A stretch of DNA of 64,000 bases from JAEINY01 sp942490535 (GTDB taxonomy: Bacteria; Bacteroidota; Bacteroidia; Bacteroidales; Marinilabiliaceae), in the NCBI GenBank assembly GCA_942490535.1, contig CALNXQ010000005.1, positions 1,240,001-1,304,000 of the forward strand, given 5' to 3'. Positions 17,660 to 26,360 of the stretch are shown here, piece by piece; the first letter of the stretch is position 1; each line of letters opens with the position of its first letter. Position numbers and translations under genes: made by a program. Under the pieces are notes generated by a model. That model searched no databases and was not told the origin of the DNA. It saw nothing but the letters and a program-made list of their open reading frames with translations.

Positions 17660-17821
17660 TCAATTCTATTTTAGGCAAAAATACGAAAACTATTAGAATG
17701 GGATGGCTGTTTTGCTACATCAGGTCTCGTAAGCCCAACTTCTATTTCTGACTATTTATCAGGCCATTAATTGTTTTGTTTCTAAGTCATCTGTATTCCA
17801 AGTATATCGCTAAATTGCTTT

Positions 17822-17961
17822 TTGGAAGAAAGTAGGCTTTTTCAAGCAGTCGAAGTAGGCTTTACGCTAGTAGGTATATTTGCAGGTGTAAATTGCCTAC
17901 TTGTTTAGCCCAGTGGGTAGGGTCAGATATAGCCTTGAATAGCAAGTAGGCTTTCTTCCAA
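17822..17961. repeat. AAGTAGGCTTT cluster bounded by an 11-bp inverted repeat
   Basis: AAGTAGGCTTT occurs exactly at 17830, 17853 and 17944; related AGTAGG words lie at 17869 and 17918 (TAGGG variant), and the inverted GCCTACTT at 17895. The cluster is bracketed by TTGGAAGAAAG (17822-17832) and its exact complement CTTTCTTCCAA (17951-17961). It sits in the 413-bp gap between the CPBP gene start and the POT transporter stop. No coding sequence is visible in that gap. Confidence 0.6.
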
Positions 17962-18020
17962 TGGCAATACCAGATATTATATCTTTAATGATATGAACCC
18001 GATGGTACAGCATTTTGAAC

Positions 18021-18048
18021 AAAAAAAGGCGACCGTTTTGGGTCGCCT
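18021..18048 (-). terminator. Terminator of the POT-type transporter gene
   Basis: Perfect stem AGGCGACC (18027-18034) / GGTCGCCT (18041-18048), loop GTTTTG, with a minus-strand T-run from the A7 at 18021-18027, 24 bp past the stop. Confidence 0.88.
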
Positions 18049-18072
18049 AAATAATCGGGTTGACTACGTTTT

Positions 18073-19527
18073 TTATGATTTTGATTTCAAAATCAGTTTA
18101 TCGTATAAAAACAAGGCCACCACAGCCCCAAAAGCAATACCCGCATACAACATCCATATTTTTGATGGATTGTAATTGTGCCAAATGAAATTAGTTAATT
18201 CAGAGTCATTCATACCAGTCAATTCCATAGCTTTGTGCCAATAGTCATTCTTGCTGAATGAATCAGAAACCTCCGGAATGTTTAATCCTCGTTTTGCAAT
18301 TTCTTCTTTAAGCAGGGTTAATTTACCAGAAGCTTTGTCGTAAATATCCCCTGATAAAGTTCCGGCCAATTTATGGGCTGCTGCAATTGGCAAAAAGGAG
18401 GTTCCCATATATAGTGCTTTCTTGTCAGCGGGGGCAATACTTCCCACATATTCTGTAAACTTCGGACTACTGGCCATTTCTCCTATGCTAAAGATCAGAA
18501 TACCAATAATTATGAACCAACTGTTTTGAAATGCAAACATCATTCCTACTCCAATTGCTAAGACCAGGATACCACTGATCATTGCGTTCAGAGGTTTATA
18601 GCGCATAACTAAGCCGGAAATCCAGATTTGGAATAGAATGATGAAGAATGCGTCTAAACTACCTATTGTAACTGCCGTGATTGTCCCTTCTTTTGTACCA
18701 ATACTTTCAGCTAACCAAGGCCAAACGCTGTGCAGTGCATTATATAGGTTGGAGGTGTCTACCCAATCATTGACAAATACCGGAAATGCGTAATATAGCT
18801 GGTTAAAGGCGGTCCAAAATGCGATCATGATTACCAGAAAAATGACATACTTCCAATCCATTAGAGTAATCCAGATGTTTTTAAGTGATTGTAAAAATAC
18901 CTGCCCTAGGGGTTCATTATTTTCAGTTTTAACGCGTCCAGGCTCTTTGAAAAAGAACAAAACGAAGATGTAATTTATAGATATGGTTATCATGGAAATA
19001 TAGAAGACCCAATCCCAGCTTTTCTGGTAAATAGCACCAGCGATAAACGGCCCAATAAATCCCCCAATATTGATCATCATGTAAAAAATACCAAATCCAA
19101 TGGAAGAGTTTTGTGAATTGGTTGTTTTGGATATCATAGCTGAAATGATAGGCTTGAATAGTGCTCCGGCTACTGCCAGATAGATATACGATGCATAAAC
19201 CATGATGTAGGTGTCAAATGTTGCCACCATCCAATAGCCTGTAACATACATGGTGTAGGATAGAAGAAGAACTTTTTTATAGCCTATTCGATCGGCAATA
19301 GCACCTGTGAACAGGGGAAGAAGATAAAGTAGCGCGGAGCCTGTTCCCATTATGGAGCCTTTCTGGGCTGCTGTAAATCCTAAGGCGCCGGTGTCTTTCG
19401 AATTAACCAGGTAAAGTGCAAAAGCCATGTAAAAACCATACCAGGCCCATCTTTCAAAAAGTTCCATTGTGTTGGAAACCCAAAATACTTTTGGAAAGCT
19501 TTTAATCGTTTCTGAAATCTTTGACAT
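18073..19527 (-). CDS. POT/PTR2-like MFS transporter
   Basis: 484 aa with 12 or more hydrophobic helices. The N-terminal NTMELFERWAWYGFY resembles the ExxER-(F/W)xxYG helix-1 motif of proton-dependent oligopeptide transporters, and GFGIFYMMINIGGFIGP corresponds to the helix-5 PTR2 signature. A large loop before the last helix carries DYWHKAMELTGMNDSEL. POT carriers import di- and tripeptides with protons; this subgroup's substrate is unproven and could be another small nutrient. An M28 peptidase gene lies 77 bp upstream on the same strand, consistent with peptide use, but the order may be accidental. Confidence 0.85.
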   Translation of the reverse strand: MSKISETIKSFPKVFWVSNTMELFERWAWYGFYMAFALYLVNSKDTGALGFTAAQKGSIMGTGSALLYLLPLFTGAIADRIGYKKVLLLSYTMYVTGYWMVATFDTYIMVYASYIYLAVAGALFKPIISAMISKTTNSQNSSIGFGIFYMMINIGGFIGPFIAGAIYQKSWDWVFYISMITISINYIFVLFFFKEPGRVKTENNEPLGQVFLQSLKNIWITLMDWKYVIFLVIMIAFWTAFNQLYYAFPVFVNDWVDTSNLYNALHSVWPWLAESIGTKEGTITAVTIGSLDAFFIILFQIWISGLVMRYKPLNAMISGILVLAIGVGMMFAFQNSWFIIIGILIFSIGEMASSPKFTEYVGSIAPADKKALYMGTSFLPIAAAHKLAGTLSGDIYDKASGKLTLLKEEIAKRGLNIPEVSDSFSKNDYWHKAMELTGMNDSELTNFIWHNYNPSKIWMLYAGIAFGAVVALFLYDKLILKSKS

Positions 19528-19604
19528 ATCTATACAATTAAATTATTTTCAAACGTGCACCAAAATAGTGTGTTTGCGCCACCTTCCCTATGGGAAATGT
19601 CATT

Positions 19605-21047
19605 TTATTGGTTAAAAGCCGTTTTTTGGGCCGCTAAAAAGGCGGTAGCAAAAATCAGTCGAACACGATTGGTCATCTCGGTGAATTCAATCTTATCTGG
19701 GGTATCACTGATTTTGTGATAATCTGCATGCAAACCGCCAAAAAAGGCAATGATGGGGATGTTATTTTTATGAAACGCATAATGGTCCGATAGATTCAGA
19801 AAGTTGCCAAATCCCGTCTGGTTATCGTAGGCATAATCTAATTGCAGCGAATCCACCAGTGTATTGGCTTTTTTGTGCAATTCCATAAACTCGGGATGAT
19901 GCCGGGTGCCAATTAAATAGATATAGTTTTTTTTGTGGGTTGAATCGCGTCTGCCAATCATGTCAATGTTGATGTTCGCCTTCAGATCAAAGGTGTGAAA
20001 TTCAGGATGGTCCACGAAGTAGTGAGCGCCCAACAGTCCCTTTTCTTCGGCGGTTGTAGCCATGAACACGATGTGTTTCGACGGTACTTCGGGTAATTGG
20101 GAAAAGGCCCTGGCTAATTCCAATAAGGCGGCGGTACCAGAGGCATTATCATCGGCTCCCGGGAATAGGCGATCGCCTTCCTTGCCGAGGTGGTCATAAT
20201 GAGCAGTGATGATCAGGGTTTCATGGTCCGTTGTTGTGCCTGGAAGGTAGCCAGCCACATTTTTAGTCGTGAATTCTTCTACAATCACCGGACACTGAAA
20301 TGAGACCTGTGGTGTTGGTAATTGAGATAAAATTGGGGTGGAATTACGATGTAATAGACTATCAACAGATAATCCGAAAAGAGAATTCGCCAATTCTGCA
20401 TGGACAGCAAAGGTTTTTGTTTGATAAGCTGAAAAGGTAGGAAGCTCTTCGAATACAGGTCTGTTTTCATTGAATTGTTTTTGTTGCCTTTTAATGGCAT
20501 CAAATTGGTTTGTGTTGGTGGGATTGGCGATTATAATTGCAGCTACCCCTTTTTTCTTCAAGGTATTGGAGAGTTGATACCAGCTTCGGAGGTTTTCGAC
20601 AAAAGCAAAGGCCACTTTTCCTTCTAAGTCTAATCCATCCAAATGAGTCCCATAGCCTACAAACATACATGGAGCTGTAATCATTGAATCGATTGGTGTA
20701 TAGGATAAATAAACCATCTCTTCATAGTTGGTTAAACGCTGATGGTCGATGGCTAAGAAGCAATCTCCCCAATGCCATTGCCATAGGGGTAGGGGTTGAA
20801 AATAGGTGGTATCATTAAAGGGACGTAAACCGATTTCTTCAAATTGGGAGGCGATGTATTGAGCCGCTTTTGTGATTCCTGGTTGACCTGTTCCTCTTCC
20901 TTCCAGACTATCCGCGGCTAGCGTATAGACCTGTTTTCTGAGTTGCTTTTTATGAATTAAGCTGGAATACTGAGGATTATACGAAATGTCCTGACCAAGG
21001 GTGAGAATTGGAATTATTACCAGCAGAATAGTGCCCCATACTTTCAT
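19605..21047 (-). CDS. Secreted M28 family zinc aminopeptidase
   Basis: 480 aa with a signal peptide (MKVWGTILLVIIPILTLGQ). An N-terminal region is followed by a PA-like insert (about residues 105-250). The M28 catalytic domain holds the metal ligands HYDHLG (about 286), GADDNASG, the Glu pair AEEKGLLG, NIDMIGR, and the final His in HADYHKISDTPDKI. All ligands are present. Expected role: removal of N-terminal residues from peptides in the periplasm or outside the cell. Lies upstream of the POT-type transporter on the same strand. Confidence 0.95.
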   Translation of the reverse strand: MKVWGTILLVIIPILTLGQDISYNPQYSSLIHKKQLRKQVYTLAADSLEGRGTGQPGITKAAQYIASQFEEIGLRPFNDTTYFQPLPLWQWHWGDCFLAIDHQRLTNYEEMVYLSYTPIDSMITAPCMFVGYGTHLDGLDLEGKVAFAFVENLRSWYQLSNTLKKKGVAAIIIANPTNTNQFDAIKRQQKQFNENRPVFEELPTFSAYQTKTFAVHAELANSLFGLSVDSLLHRNSTPILSQLPTPQVSFQCPVIVEEFTTKNVAGYLPGTTTDHETLIITAHYDHLGKEGDRLFPGADDNASGTAALLELARAFSQLPEVPSKHIVFMATTAEEKGLLGAHYFVDHPEFHTFDLKANINIDMIGRRDSTHKKNYIYLIGTRHHPEFMELHKKANTLVDSLQLDYAYDNQTGFGNFLNLSDHYAFHKNNIPIIAFFGGLHADYHKISDTPDKIEFTEMTNRVRLIFATAFLAAQKTAFNQ

Positions 21048-21171
21048 ATCGAATTGGATATTAGGTGAATATTTTTCTTCAATCCGGCGTGTTTTTGGAT
21101 TAAGGTGTCAAAAGTTATTCTTCCTCAACACGAAAGATACTGTTTTTTTTGAGATCGGTTTTAGGGATAAT

Positions 21172-21195
21172 AAAAAAGCTGACTTTCGCCAGCTT
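21172..21195 (-). terminator. Terminator after the small secreted protein at 21280
   Basis: Stem AAGCTG (21176-21181) / CAGCTT (21190-21195) with an 8-nt loop and a minus-strand T6 run. It lies between that gene and the M28 peptidase start. Confidence 0.65.
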
Positions 21196-21279
21196 GTGTA
21201 CTTTTACTTCCATTTTGTAAGTATTTCTGAAATCAGGGCTTATCAACTGGACCTGTGATCAGCCCGCAAAGACAAGGCA

Positions 21280-21699
21280 TTAGTATTTATTGCCTAAAAT
21301 AATTCCATTTAATACACCATTGATAAGTGCCGATCCGATGTCTGAGGATCCATGGGGATTGAAGCTGTCTTTTTGCAAGTTGTTTCCATCATATTGCAAT
21401 TGAATGGCAGATTGCGGATAATGCCCTTTCCATGCTCGTAAGTGCGTTGTTTGCAGGTCTGAAATGTTGTATTGCTCATACATGCCGTTGTGCGATTGAA
21501 TGTAGAAAGCACGCGCGTTTTTCTGGTAATTAATGGATTTGAAATCTGTTTGAATGACCGGGTTTTTTAGCTTAATTGATAGTGCAGTTGATAATAACTG
21601 ATGGTAATTTTTAATGGAATCTGTGGGTTGGTGGCTGTATTGAGCATGTGCAACCAACGTGGTGATTGTGAAAATCAGAATTAAACCTGGCGTACGCAT
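21280..21699 (-). CDS. Small secreted protein, unknown function
   Basis: 139 aa from the ATG at 21699, chosen because it begins a clean signal peptide (MRTPGLILIFTITTLVAHAQ); a start at 21738 would put 13 residues before it. The mature part is hydrophilic, with a central block rich in aromatic residues (ARAFYIQSHNGMYEQYNISD) and a glycine-containing end (GSALINGVLNGIILGNKY). No domain recognised. It probably forms its own transcript, bounded by a hairpin on each side. Confidence 0.65.
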   Translation of the reverse strand: MRTPGLILIFTITTLVAHAQYSHQPTDSIKNYHQLLSTALSIKLKNPVIQTDFKSINYQKNARAFYIQSHNGMYEQYNISDLQTTHLRAWKGHYPQSAIQLQYDGNNLQKDSFNPHGSSDIGSALINGVLNGIILGNKY

Positions 21700-21794
21700 A
21701 TGAGGAATATTTAAAGTAAACAGTAAATCATGATTCAACTTGTTATAGTTTAAAAGTACAAAAATTATCGAATAGTTTAATTGATTTCCACTAG

Positions 21795-21830
21795 AAAGTG
21801 CTTATACCGTCTGGCGGACATAAGCACTTT
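21795..21830 (-). terminator. Long hairpin after the chemoreceptor gene
   Basis: Perfect 11-bp arms AAAGTGCTTAT / ATAAGCACTTT enclose a short inner CCG/CGG pairing, 31 bp past the chemoreceptor stop. There is no strong T-run, so it may act as a 3'-end stabiliser as much as a terminator. Confidence 0.6.
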
Positions 21831-21860
21831 GGACTATTAATTTATGTTACTTGTTGAATA

Positions 21861-23837
21861 TTAGAATACTTCATAGTTGTCATCTGATGAAGCAGCTCCA
21901 CTATCAACAGTGTGAGATTTTGACTTTTTTTTCGTGTCTGTTTTTGGAAGCGGATTACTGACCCAATTAATATTGGTGTCTTTGTTCGACGAATGAGCTA
22001 TTTGTTGCTGTGATGCCAGTTTCCGATCGGTTATTGCCACTGGTTGTTGTTTCGTTTTTTTCTCATCCAGATTAAAATAGTTGGTGAGGTGTAATAATTG
22101 ACGTGATTGTCCGGAAAGTTCTTCCGCGCCAGCTGCCAGCTCTTCGCTTCCAGCGGCATTTTGACTGGTGGTCATGTTCATTTGCTGCAACGCCTCATTG
22201 ATTTGATTTACACCGGAATCCAATTCCATACCCGCGGCTGATATTTCCTGTACCAATTGACTTGTTTTATTGATGGCAGGGACTAAGGCATCGAGGTTTT
22301 CACCGGCGCTCACTGTCATGCTTACACTTTCGTTCACCAGGTCTACAATTTCGTCTGCCGCAAACTGGCTTTTTTCAGCTAATTGCCGCACTTCAGCAGC
22401 CACTACGCTAAAGCCTCTTCCGTGTTCGCCCGCCTTGGCAGCTTCAATGGAGGCATTCAGGGCCAGAATATTGGTTTGGAAGGCCAATTCCGTAATCACA
22501 TTGATTTTATTGGCAATTGTTTTATTGGCTTCCAGTGCTTTTTGGGCTTTGTCATTGACCAATTGGATATCAGCAGCCACCGAGGTGGATATTTTTTCAG
22601 TCTCTGAAGCATGATCTGTATTCTGTTTGATGTTGGCAGAAATTTCTTCCATGGTGGAGGATAGTTCTTCAAGCGCCGATGCTTGTTCAGTGGCTCCCTG
22701 CGAAATATCCTGCGATGTACTATTAAATTGGATACCTGCAGCATTTAACTGATGCGCACCCGCCATAATTTCCGAAATGACCTCCCGTAATTTCTTTGAC
22801 ATGGTATTCAGCGCACAGGCCAGTTGACCGAGCTCATCTTTACGGGTAGTTTCATAATTCTGACTCAAGTCTCCTTTGGCTAGGGCTTGCGCTAATTTCA
22901 CACCTTTGGAAATCGGAACTGTGATGCTACTGGCTGTAACCAGGCTAAACAGGATGCCTGCTAGAATGGAGAAAATCAACACAATTAATCCCATCATCGA
23001 AGCAGAGGTGATGACCCGCTGTTGTTCTGTTTTAGCATATTCTGCTAACCCGGAAGCAGCGTCAAGTACAGAAGCACCTTGTCTTTGCATTGCAAAAAGC
23101 GCTTCGCTTTGCTGTTTAATTTTATCCCCATAAACCAGGAATTTATCATGGTAACGTTTGTACTCTTGATTGGCTTGTACCAATTGATTGAGATATTGGG
23201 CATTTGGAGCCACGGATTCCATCTTTTGCAGCAAGGATGTGCAGTTATTCAGTCTGTTGAGAATGTTTTTGGCATATTGCTCATGGTATTTGCCTTTGGA
23301 GTCCGTGGGGAAAGCAATAAATTTCCAGGATTCGATTCGGAGGTTCGCGTGTGCATCCATTATAGCAATCTTAGACGTGTTTTGATGCGCATCATTGGCC
23401 AGTTCGGCCACTTTTTTACCAACGTCCACGCCAACTGCAAACCATTCATCTAATGTAGCTTTTTTGGTTGTCTCCAGATTTGCATAGTTTTCAAAGGTCT
23501 GTTCGTATAGTGTAATGTTTTCAACGATCTGTGCAAGCGATTCCTGCCTTTTGGGGAGGTCTATCTTAACCTGATTGATTTGTGTGATGGCTTCCTTCAT
23601 GTTGGTGCGAGAGGCTTTTGCTACTTCATGATTCGCATATTTCATGAAATAGACCACTCGTAATCGAGCTTGTAAGAGTTCCTTCTCCGCATGGTTTAAT
23701 TTTTCAACAATATTTGCTTGTCGACGGATGTTTTGGAGGCCTGTGTAGCCAATGATGCCAATAACGATGACACATGCAATAATAAACGAAAAGCCTATCG
23801 TTAAGCGGGTTTTGATGGAAAGATCATTGATTTTCAT
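21861..23837 (-). CDS. Methyl-accepting chemotaxis protein
   Basis: 658 aa. Transmembrane segment 1 spans about residues 11-31. A periplasmic helical bundle of about 250 residues (4HB/CHASE3-like, Lys/Gln-rich) leads to transmembrane segment 2 (about 283-305), then a HAMP domain. The long cytoplasmic signalling domain has the conserved hairpin tip (FQTNILALNASIEAAKAGEH). The C-terminus ends in an acidic/aromatic segment (SSDDNYEVF). It should signal to CheA/CheW. No other che genes are in this window, so it is an orphan receptor acting on a distant kinase, or one that controls a non-motility output. Confidence 0.95.
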   Translation of the reverse strand: MKINDLSIKTRLTIGFSFIIACVIVIGIIGYTGLQNIRRQANIVEKLNHAEKELLQARLRVVYFMKYANHEVAKASRTNMKEAITQINQVKIDLPKRQESLAQIVENITLYEQTFENYANLETTKKATLDEWFAVGVDVGKKVAELANDAHQNTSKIAIMDAHANLRIESWKFIAFPTDSKGKYHEQYAKNILNRLNNCTSLLQKMESVAPNAQYLNQLVQANQEYKRYHDKFLVYGDKIKQQSEALFAMQRQGASVLDAASGLAEYAKTEQQRVITSASMMGLIVLIFSILAGILFSLVTASSITVPISKGVKLAQALAKGDLSQNYETTRKDELGQLACALNTMSKKLREVISEIMAGAHQLNAAGIQFNSTSQDISQGATEQASALEELSSTMEEISANIKQNTDHASETEKISTSVAADIQLVNDKAQKALEANKTIANKINVITELAFQTNILALNASIEAAKAGEHGRGFSVVAAEVRQLAEKSQFAADEIVDLVNESVSMTVSAGENLDALVPAINKTSQLVQEISAAGMELDSGVNQINEALQQMNMTTSQNAAGSEELAAGAEELSGQSRQLLHLTNYFNLDEKKTKQQPVAITDRKLASQQQIAHSSNKDTNINWVSNPLPKTDTKKKSKSHTVDSGAASSDDNYEVF

Positions 23838-24094
23838 ACATCGCGAGATTTAGTGTTGTGTTTTATTCTTTATTGTTCGCTTTGGAGTGATAAAAACAAT
23901 CCATTTTGTCGGGAGTAAACTGAGGTGATCGGCTGCGACCGAATCACCAAACTATTTTTCAGAGTAGGAATTTTCCCGGTGATAAAAGAAGTAACAACAA
24001 TTTCGGTAATACAATGCGGAAAGTCAATGTCATAATCTGTACATCCGTATGCTATATAACATTGCTAAAATCTTTACTTTTAAATTTATAATGT

Positions 24095-24352
24095 CTATTT
24101 TATAGAAAGACTTTGTGTTTTATCCTTTCGTCTTTTGTTTTCGATTATTGTATCGATATAATATAGAATCCCATTATAAGGCGCCAATTGTACAAAGTCT
24201 TTCGCGGAATGTGCCAGTTGATAAACCGGTTCATCTAAAACACCATCGATGTTTAGTGGCCATGAAATGGAGTGGGCCGGGACACTTTTTTTTTGCGCAT
24301 AAATAGGCAGGCACACTAGCCAAAGTATGAAAAAGAGCGGTAGGCTTTTCAT
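24095..24352 (-). pseudogene. Decayed 5' end of a CBM9-like/DUF5916 secreted protein gene
   Basis: 85 aa. A signal peptide (MKSLPLFFILWLVCLPIYAQ) is followed by NIDGVLDEPVYQLAHSAKDF, which matches the start of the carbohydrate-binding family 9-like domain at the N-terminus of large DUF5916 proteins (usually more than 700 aa). Similarity stops after FVQLAPYNG and the frame ends 25 residues later in unrelated sequence. The 257 bp downstream contain no continuation that I can see. The simplest reading is a deletion remnant; a short functional exported peptide cannot be excluded. Confidence 0.65.
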
Positions 24353-24470
24353 AAATCAGGTTAAAATAGAACAACATGTGGGACAATTTCAAGATAAAAA
24401 AATTAGACGACATATGTCTTATGGGTGTACTAAATTGAACCGATAAAAAAGTAGCAGGAGAGCTTAAAAC

Positions 24471-24510
24471 AAAAAACAGGGAGCCTCCGCATATGCAGTG
24501 CCCCCTGTTT
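24471..24510 (-). terminator. Terminator of the DUF559-like gene
   Basis: Arms AAACAGGG (24474-24481) / CCCTGTTT (24503-24510), with a minus-strand T6 run. The 21-nt loop contains the palindrome GCATATGC. It lies 36 bp past the stop. Confidence 0.65.
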
Positions 24511-24545
24511 ATCGAATTGGTGGTGAATTTTTTTACATTTTCTTT

Positions 24546-24905
24546 TTAGAATTCACGCTGACGTTGGATTAGTTGACTCATCAACTTGTTTCTCGAATCT
24601 TTGGCGTGTAATAGCATGTCTACGTAGCTCACAAAGATGACTTTTATATCCATTCGATTAAAATACTCTTCATACGCTTCGCGTGTAGAACCGGTAATAT
24701 CGGACGTGCGAATAATAATGGCTAACTTAAGGTTGGGGCAGTAGAAATCAACGGTTTGGTTGCCAATAATAGTGTTTAATTGAACGCGACTTTTATAATT
24801 TAACTGCTTTAGAATTGGCCATACTTTCGATTGCATGGTGGTAAGCTGATCGTATTGGGCTTCTCGGATAGGAGCCTCGCTGATAGTGGATTCAATGTGT
24901 CTCAT
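24546..24905 (-). CDS. DUF559-like (endonuclease-fold) protein lacking catalytic acid
   Basis: 119 aa. The segment RVQLNTIIGNQTVDFYCPN, then LKLAIII, aligns with the DUF559/Vsr-like core 'RRQ-x-IG-x-x-x-VDFYCP-x-x-KLAIE-x-D-G'. The Asp of VDFYCP is present, but the following acidic position (E-x-D-G) reads IIIRTSD. A C-terminal part with IKVIFVSYVDML fits the last strand of that fold. It is therefore probably a non-catalytic or redirected relative, perhaps nucleic-acid binding. The assignment is by remembered family pattern and is moderate. Confidence 0.6.
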   Translation of the reverse strand: MRHIESTISEAPIREAQYDQLTTMQSKVWPILKQLNYKSRVQLNTIIGNQTVDFYCPNLKLAIIIRTSDITGSTREAYEEYFNRMDIKVIFVSYVDMLLHAKDSRNKLMSQLIQRQREF

Positions 24906-25484
24906 GTTCAGTGGATGTTTGATGGTTAATATTGTTTTTACTCATGCATCGTGTTGAATGCCTTTTGCTTCAAGGTTGGTTCGTTTTTTCTTCTTACCGA
25001 CAGCGATAGTTGGAGCACAACAGGTAATCCTATGTACTATATTTAGCTACTGCAAAAAAAGGAAATCAACCACCCCAAGTTCGATCACTATTCTTAAAAA
25101 GTGTTTCTGTCCGAAGCGTTGGACAGTTTTCGTTCACTTCTAATATTCAGTATTTGCAACTCTTTGGATAAAGATCAGATCTAATATCTTAATCTCTGTT
25201 TGCAAGCGTAAATTAAAATTAATGCTTTAGTAAATGAAAATCAATAGCCGGAGAGGTTTATTAGCATGTTGTCGGGCATGCTGAAAAGTTTGCTTTTTTC
25301 ACTTTTTTTTCTATTTTATATACTCGCAACGCAAGGCCTAATTTGACTGGGAAAAATAATTATTGTCTATCGATTACCTCCCTGAAAATCGAGCAGGAGC
25401 ATACTTCCTCATTTATTCTATTATTTTTGCGTATAAATTATGATTATTTAAATTGTTTATCGCATTCTATTTTTATAGCCATCT
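24906..25484. other. 579-bp gap without a gene; one hairpin at 25107-25126
   Basis: No frame looks protein-coding. The one structured element is CTGTCC / GGACAG around GAAGCGTT, followed by TTTT, with outer pairing AAGTG / CACTT (25099-25138). No plus-strand gene lies just upstream for it to terminate. The last 60 bp before 25485 are very AT-rich and probably contain the promoter of the outer-membrane protein pair. Confidence 0.4.
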
Positions 25485-26342
25485 ATGAAGCAGTTTTTAT
25501 TGGGTTATTTAACCCTATTGATGTTGTGTGTAAATCTGCATGGTCAAAGCTTTCAGATACAAGAATCAGTTGAAAAAGTTCCTCGCCTGGAATTGCGCTT
25601 TCTTCATCCCTCATTTGCCGATACTAAGGATCAGGCCATTCATTCTGGTATTTACGATTTATCTTTTTCCTATCCCATATCCGATCGTTGGTCGTTAGTC
25701 ACATCTGTTCCATATGTGTTTGCCAATTATATTATTGATATAAATCTGCCTCCTGATTATGACGATCCATTGTTTATTTATGATTATCCCATTAGCGATA
25801 AGGGATTCGGAAATATAGGAGTAGGAGCTGTTACTAAATGGAGCTTTGAAAGTGGCGAGTTACAATGGTACAATACAATTTACTTGCCTACTTCAGGTAG
25901 CAATCGCTTTGATAGTTTCCTTTTAAAAAGAGGCGAGCTTTTAAATCTTCAGAAGTATGTTGCCAATGGGACTTCCGTCACTTCGGAGGTGGTGTTTGGT
26001 AAATACTCTTCAAAAGGATTGATCTATTCAATCAGTGGCGGTCCACAGTTTATTATTCATTCCGAGGAAATCAAAAGAGAATTGTTCTACAAGTATTCAT
26101 TGGGGGCTGGCTATAATTTTGGAGCCGTTGCTTTCGTGGGTGAATGGATTGGTCGCTATCACGATAATAAGGCTTTTTATAAGTCGGAACATCACTATTG
26201 GAATACATTTAATGGGAGCATGCATTTTACACGGGGTAAATTTCGGCCGGCTATTCTTTATAGCTATGTTTTTGAAGATCGTCTGAGAGATTGGTTTTCA
26301 GTTGGCTCAGTAGGCTTCAAATTAACTTACTTATTTCTTTAA
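25485..26342 (+). CDS. Outer-membrane beta-barrel protein, paralog 1
   Basis: 285 aa with a signal peptide (MKQFLLGYLTLLMLCVNLHG). The body has alternating hydrophobic/polar strands and ends in a barrel-type C-terminus (GSVGFKLTYLFL). It shares with the next gene the framework 'LELRFLHPSFAD-x-x-x-x-x-I-x-SGIYDLSFSYPIS', 'YLPTSGS-x-RFD', 'GGPQF' and 'H-x-x-GK-F-RPA'. Both are likely outer-membrane channels or exported barrels; no transport specificity can be read. The two genes are separated by 18 bp and form an operon. Confidence 0.8.
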   Translation: MKQFLLGYLTLLMLCVNLHGQSFQIQESVEKVPRLELRFLHPSFADTKDQAIHSGIYDLSFSYPISDRWSLVTSVPYVFANYIIDINLPPDYDDPLFIYDYPISDKGFGNIGVGAVTKWSFESGELQWYNTIYLPTSGSNRFDSFLLKRGELLNLQKYVANGTSVTSEVVFGKYSSKGLIYSISGGPQFIIHSEEIKRELFYKYSLGAGYNFGAVAFVGEWIGRYHDNKAFYKSEHHYWNTFNGSMHFTRGKFRPAILYSYVFEDRLRDWFSVGSVGFKLTYLFL

Positions 26343-26360
26343 CCTTATAATTATTAACAA

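Noticed and set aside
24958..25143. 61-aa plus-strand frame in the 579-bp gap
   Set aside because: Cys- and aromatic-rich without signal or domain, and it runs through the hairpin at 25107-25126.
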